Position numbers and translations under genes: made by a program
Source: Diphasiastrum complanatum
Taxonomy: Eukaryota; Streptophyta; Lycopodiopsida; Lycopodiales; Lycopodiaceae
Assembly (NCBI GenBank): GCA_029204225.1
Contig: CM055104.1
Span: 48,952,933-49,016,932, forward strand
Reading direction: 5' to 3'
Length of the DNA stretch: 64,000 nt
Part shown: positions 61,397-64,000 of the stretch, in pieces
Layout of the letters: each line of letters opens with the position of its first letter
Numbering within the stretch: the stretch's first letter is position 1
The notes under the pieces: generated by a model
Seen by the model: only the letters and a program-made list of their open reading frames with translations
Told to the model about the DNA's origin: nothing
Database searches by the model: none

Positions 61397-62079
61397 TGTA
61401 AAAATTACAGCAAATAAGGATCCTAAAACACTTGAAATGATGAGGGAAACAATAGATTATGATTTCATAAGATTAGCACAAGTGAACCATCAAAATCCAT
61501 CAAAAATCTATGCTTGAACCTCACTAAATGGCCTAAATCCTTGAAGAAGGCTTCACACGTGTGAAAGTACGGCCTCCCACAGTCTGAGTACTGTACACCA
61601 GACCTACATTCAATCCTATAATCATTAGTAATCACAAGTGTTCAAACAATCATGAACATAGAGAGCAATTGCACCATTATGAGAGAAAAATCATGAAATT
61701 GCTTGATTGATTTTGGTGAGATATCATCACCTATATATACATGATCCATCATGGTTTTGGGCAGGTATGAGTAGCCCTAAACCTATCCCTAATGCTAATT
61801 TTGGTGGATCTTTCATCACTACCAAGTTAAGGTTGGAATCTTGGAGATCCCTCAACAATGCAAAAATTACCAAAAATAGCTCCTATTTTTTCTCCCTTGT
61901 ATCTAAGCATAATTTGGACTCATTCCAAAGGTTCTAACACTTAGGTCTACTTGAGAACATCTTTATGAATGGAATCCTATGCTATTTGGCATGTGTGACA
62001 CAAGCCACATCATGACCATCTAACTATTTACAAGTCATATGACCAAAACTAGTCAAGCTAGAATTGTGAATTTTTAACA
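61397..62079 (-). repeat. 3' LTR of the copia element entering from the right
   Basis: Ends TTTTTAACA at 62079, directly followed by CTCCTCCTC (minus-strand polypurine tract GAGGAGGAG). The proposed left end, TGTAAAAATTAC at 61397, gives 683 bp with partly matching termini. It shares CACACGTGTG and AGTACGGCC motifs with the LTR at 9060-9758 at a similar depth, indicating related families. The partner LTR lies outside the window. Confidence 0.65.
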
Positions 62080-62162
62080 CTCCTCCTCACTATCTAGCTT
62101 GGTTCAATCATTGCTTTACTAATCACTCCAAGTGATAATCCGAACTTCATAAAAGGTGTCTT

Positions 62163-63600
62163 TTAAAGTGGTTTAGTAAGTAGATCAGCTACACATTCAT
62201 TGCTTGGAACAAAAGCAATCTCCTTGGCTTGCACCATTTCTCTCACAAAGTGATGGCATATCTCAATGTGCTTAGATCTTGCATGGAATATTGGGTTAGA
62301 TGCAAGGTGTTGGGCTGATATATTGTCATTGTAGATGATTGGTGCCTCTTCTGAATCCATGATCTTTAGCTCCACCAATAATCTCTTGATCTAAAGTACC
62401 TCCTTTGTAGTGGTTGTCAGAGCTTTGTACTCGGCCTCGGTTGAAGATAGAGATATAGTTTCTTGATTTTTTGAAAGCCATGAAACCACACCTTCTCCTA
62501 TGAAAGTTGAATAGGCACTTGTTGATTTCCTATCCCTCTTGTCCCCTGCAAAATCTGAATCACTAAATGCATGAAGGTTAATCACATCTCCTCTATATAG
62601 AATCCCAAAATCCAATGTACCCGAGATGTATCTTAGAATCCTCTTAGCCTTTTTCCAATGGATATTCAATGGCTTTTGCATGGATTGGCTCAACCTACAT
62701 ACACTAAAGCTAAGATTTGGTCTAGTTATAGTGATCCACATTAAGGAACCTATAAGTTGCCTAAACAAAGTGATGTCCATGAAGGATCTTTCATCATCTT
62801 CATTTGGCACTTTTACATCTTGCTCCATTGGTGTGTCAACACTTTTGCATACTTCCATCTTAAACTTCTTCAAAAGACTTTGAGCATAGTTTACTTGACT
62901 TACAAAGATAAAATCAGACCCTCTAAGTACTTCTATGCCTAAGATGAAGTGAAGACACCCTAGATCTACCATCTTGAACTCCAAGGATAGATCTATCTTG
63001 ATTTTTTCAATACCATCAATACTATTTCCACTAATGATGATGTCATCTACATAAATGAGTAAAAGTACAATACCAACATCATCAAACTTAATGTAAAGAG
63101 TGGGATCATATTCACTTTGAACAAAAGAAAGTGAAATAAGATAGCAATGTAGTCTTGAATTCCAAGATCTCGAGGCTTGCTTCAAGCCATAGATGCTTCT
63201 TTGGAGATGGCATACTTTGTTCTCCATTCCATGCTTGATGAACCCTTTTGGCTGCTCCATATAGATATCCTCTTCCAAAAAAACATTCAAGAAAGCATTA
63301 GAGACATCCATTTGACATAGAATCCATCCAAAATGTGATGCAAGTGCAATGATTAGCCTTATTGTGACCATCTTGGCCATGGGTGCAAAAGTTTCCTCAT
63401 AGTCTATCCCTCTCTCTTGAGCATAACCTTTTGCAACTAATCTTGCTTTATGTTTGTTAACACTCCCATTTGCATTCAACTTAAGCTTGAAGACCCACTT
63501 GCATCCTATTACATTCCTTTGAGGTCTCTCAACAAGCAACCAAGTTTCATTCTCAATCAAGGCATCATACTCATCCAACATAGCTTTATACCATTCTTTG
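62163..63600 (-). pseudogene. Copia RT and RNase H, nearly intact
   Basis: The best preserved pol in the window. The minus frame 63581-62391 (396 codons) encodes RT: ETWLLVERPQRNVIGCKWVF, KARLVAKGYAQERGIDYEET, QMDVSNAFLNVFLEEDIYME, GLKQASRSWN, then IYVDDIIISG with the catalytic YVDD intact. RNase H begins at SDSDFAGDKRDRKSTSAYS with SLSSTEAEYKALTTTTKEVL. A TAG stop at 62393-62391 replaces the Trp expected there. The rest (62390-62163) continues in frame through YNDNISAQHLASNPIFHARS to CVADLLTKPL and a stop. RT synthesises element cDNA and RNase H removes template RNA. Confidence 0.92.
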
Positions 63601-64000
63601 GATTCAATGCATCTTCAACATTAGATGGTTCTTCAAAACTAGATAAAGCATAAGAAGTGGATGAGATACCCTCAACTTGATGTCCTTTGCCTTGATATGT
63701 GAGCCTTGATGGCTCCACTTTTGCCCTTGAAGATCTCCTTGGTGTGATAGGTGGGTTTGGTGCTTGCTCCTCCATGAGCTCCTCCTCAAAACCAAGATCT
63801 TGCTCCTCGGCCATCTTCTTCTTGATTGTTGGAGCACTTGAGCCTTCTTCAACCACCTTGGATGGAAAGCCTATCCATCCTCTCTTGCATTTGGCTTCTT
63901 CTTGATTCCTCGGCCATGAGTGTGCCTTGGAGTTCTTCAAGTATGGGTAGCTTACCCATAATTGCATATCCCTGAACCAGATTGTCAAATTCAAAGCTTA
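63557..64000 (-). pseudogene. Copia integrase tail and linker (runs off window)
   Basis: Minus frame 63994-63557 has an acidic Glu-rich stretch (EEELMEEQAPNP) and then TPRRSSRAKVEPSRLTYQGK, the typical linker before RT. A single-base shift near 63595 separates it from the EWYKAMLDEYD.. RT start in the next frame. The same linker style appears in the deleted element at 9968-10510. Integrase core, protease and gag would lie beyond 64000. Confidence 0.8.

Overview
This is nuclear DNA from a land plant, probably a vascular plant with a large, repeat-rich genome. The evidence is an intron-containing WRKY transcription factor gene, many decayed Ty1/copia and Ty3/gypsy retrotransposons primed by initiator-Met tRNA, AT-rich spacers, and long (GA)n and (CT)n tracts. 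There is no bacterial gene organisation, and I cannot name the genus.

The one host gene I can support as intact is a group IId WRKY gene on the minus strand (15781 down to 14376, three exons). It has a basal promoter and three W-boxes upstream. Two other places may hold broken host exons that I do not recognise: 29590-30700 (minus) and 6065-6309 (plus).

Layout: 1-9059 is AT-rich spacer with a tandem duplication (6452-6840), a foldback-like inverted repeat (7297-8022) and another tandem duplication (8745-8940). 9060-11121 is an internally deleted copia element with both LTRs. 11240-13445 holds gag and RNase H remnants plus a candidate 3' LTR. 13741-13875 is a short tandem duplication, followed by the WRKY locus and its promoter to about 17.4 kb. 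19112-24162 is a mosaic of a copia gag (+), a copia integrase (-), a Ty3/gypsy RT-RNase H (-) and a copia 3' half (+) with its PPT and LTR start. 25385-28655 is copia family C (-). 33247-34588 is a copia gag with PBS and a complete 728-bp LTR (-). 34589-35270 is a degenerate tandem array. 35271-41887 is an unusual long LTR element without recognisable pol; it carries two gag-like segments, an acidic linker, tandem-repeat leader DNA, a GC-rich island and a solo LTR with perfect target duplication. 41888-48210 is a head-to-head pile of copia pieces, including a chimera of families A and B and an inverted second copy of A. 50384-55448 is a family C element fused to a foreign gag and LTR, and a 322-bp nearly perfect palindromic insertion sits inside it. 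57697-57807 is a long (GA)n tract. 59440-60758 has a copia protease remnant, a possible transposase scrap and an LTR/PBS. 61397-64000 is the least decayed copia element, continuing out of the window.

The retroelement genes encode the usual Gag, aspartic protease, integrase, reverse transcriptase and RNase H, but every copy carries stops, frameshifts, deletions or lost catalytic residues. None looks autonomous. The WRKY gene looks functional and is separated from the nearest recognisable element by roughly 0.5 kb of 3' flank and 3.3 kb of 5' flank. The most unusual objects are the palindromic insertion at 51149-51470, the pol-less LTR element at 35271-41887 and the chimeric copia junctions.
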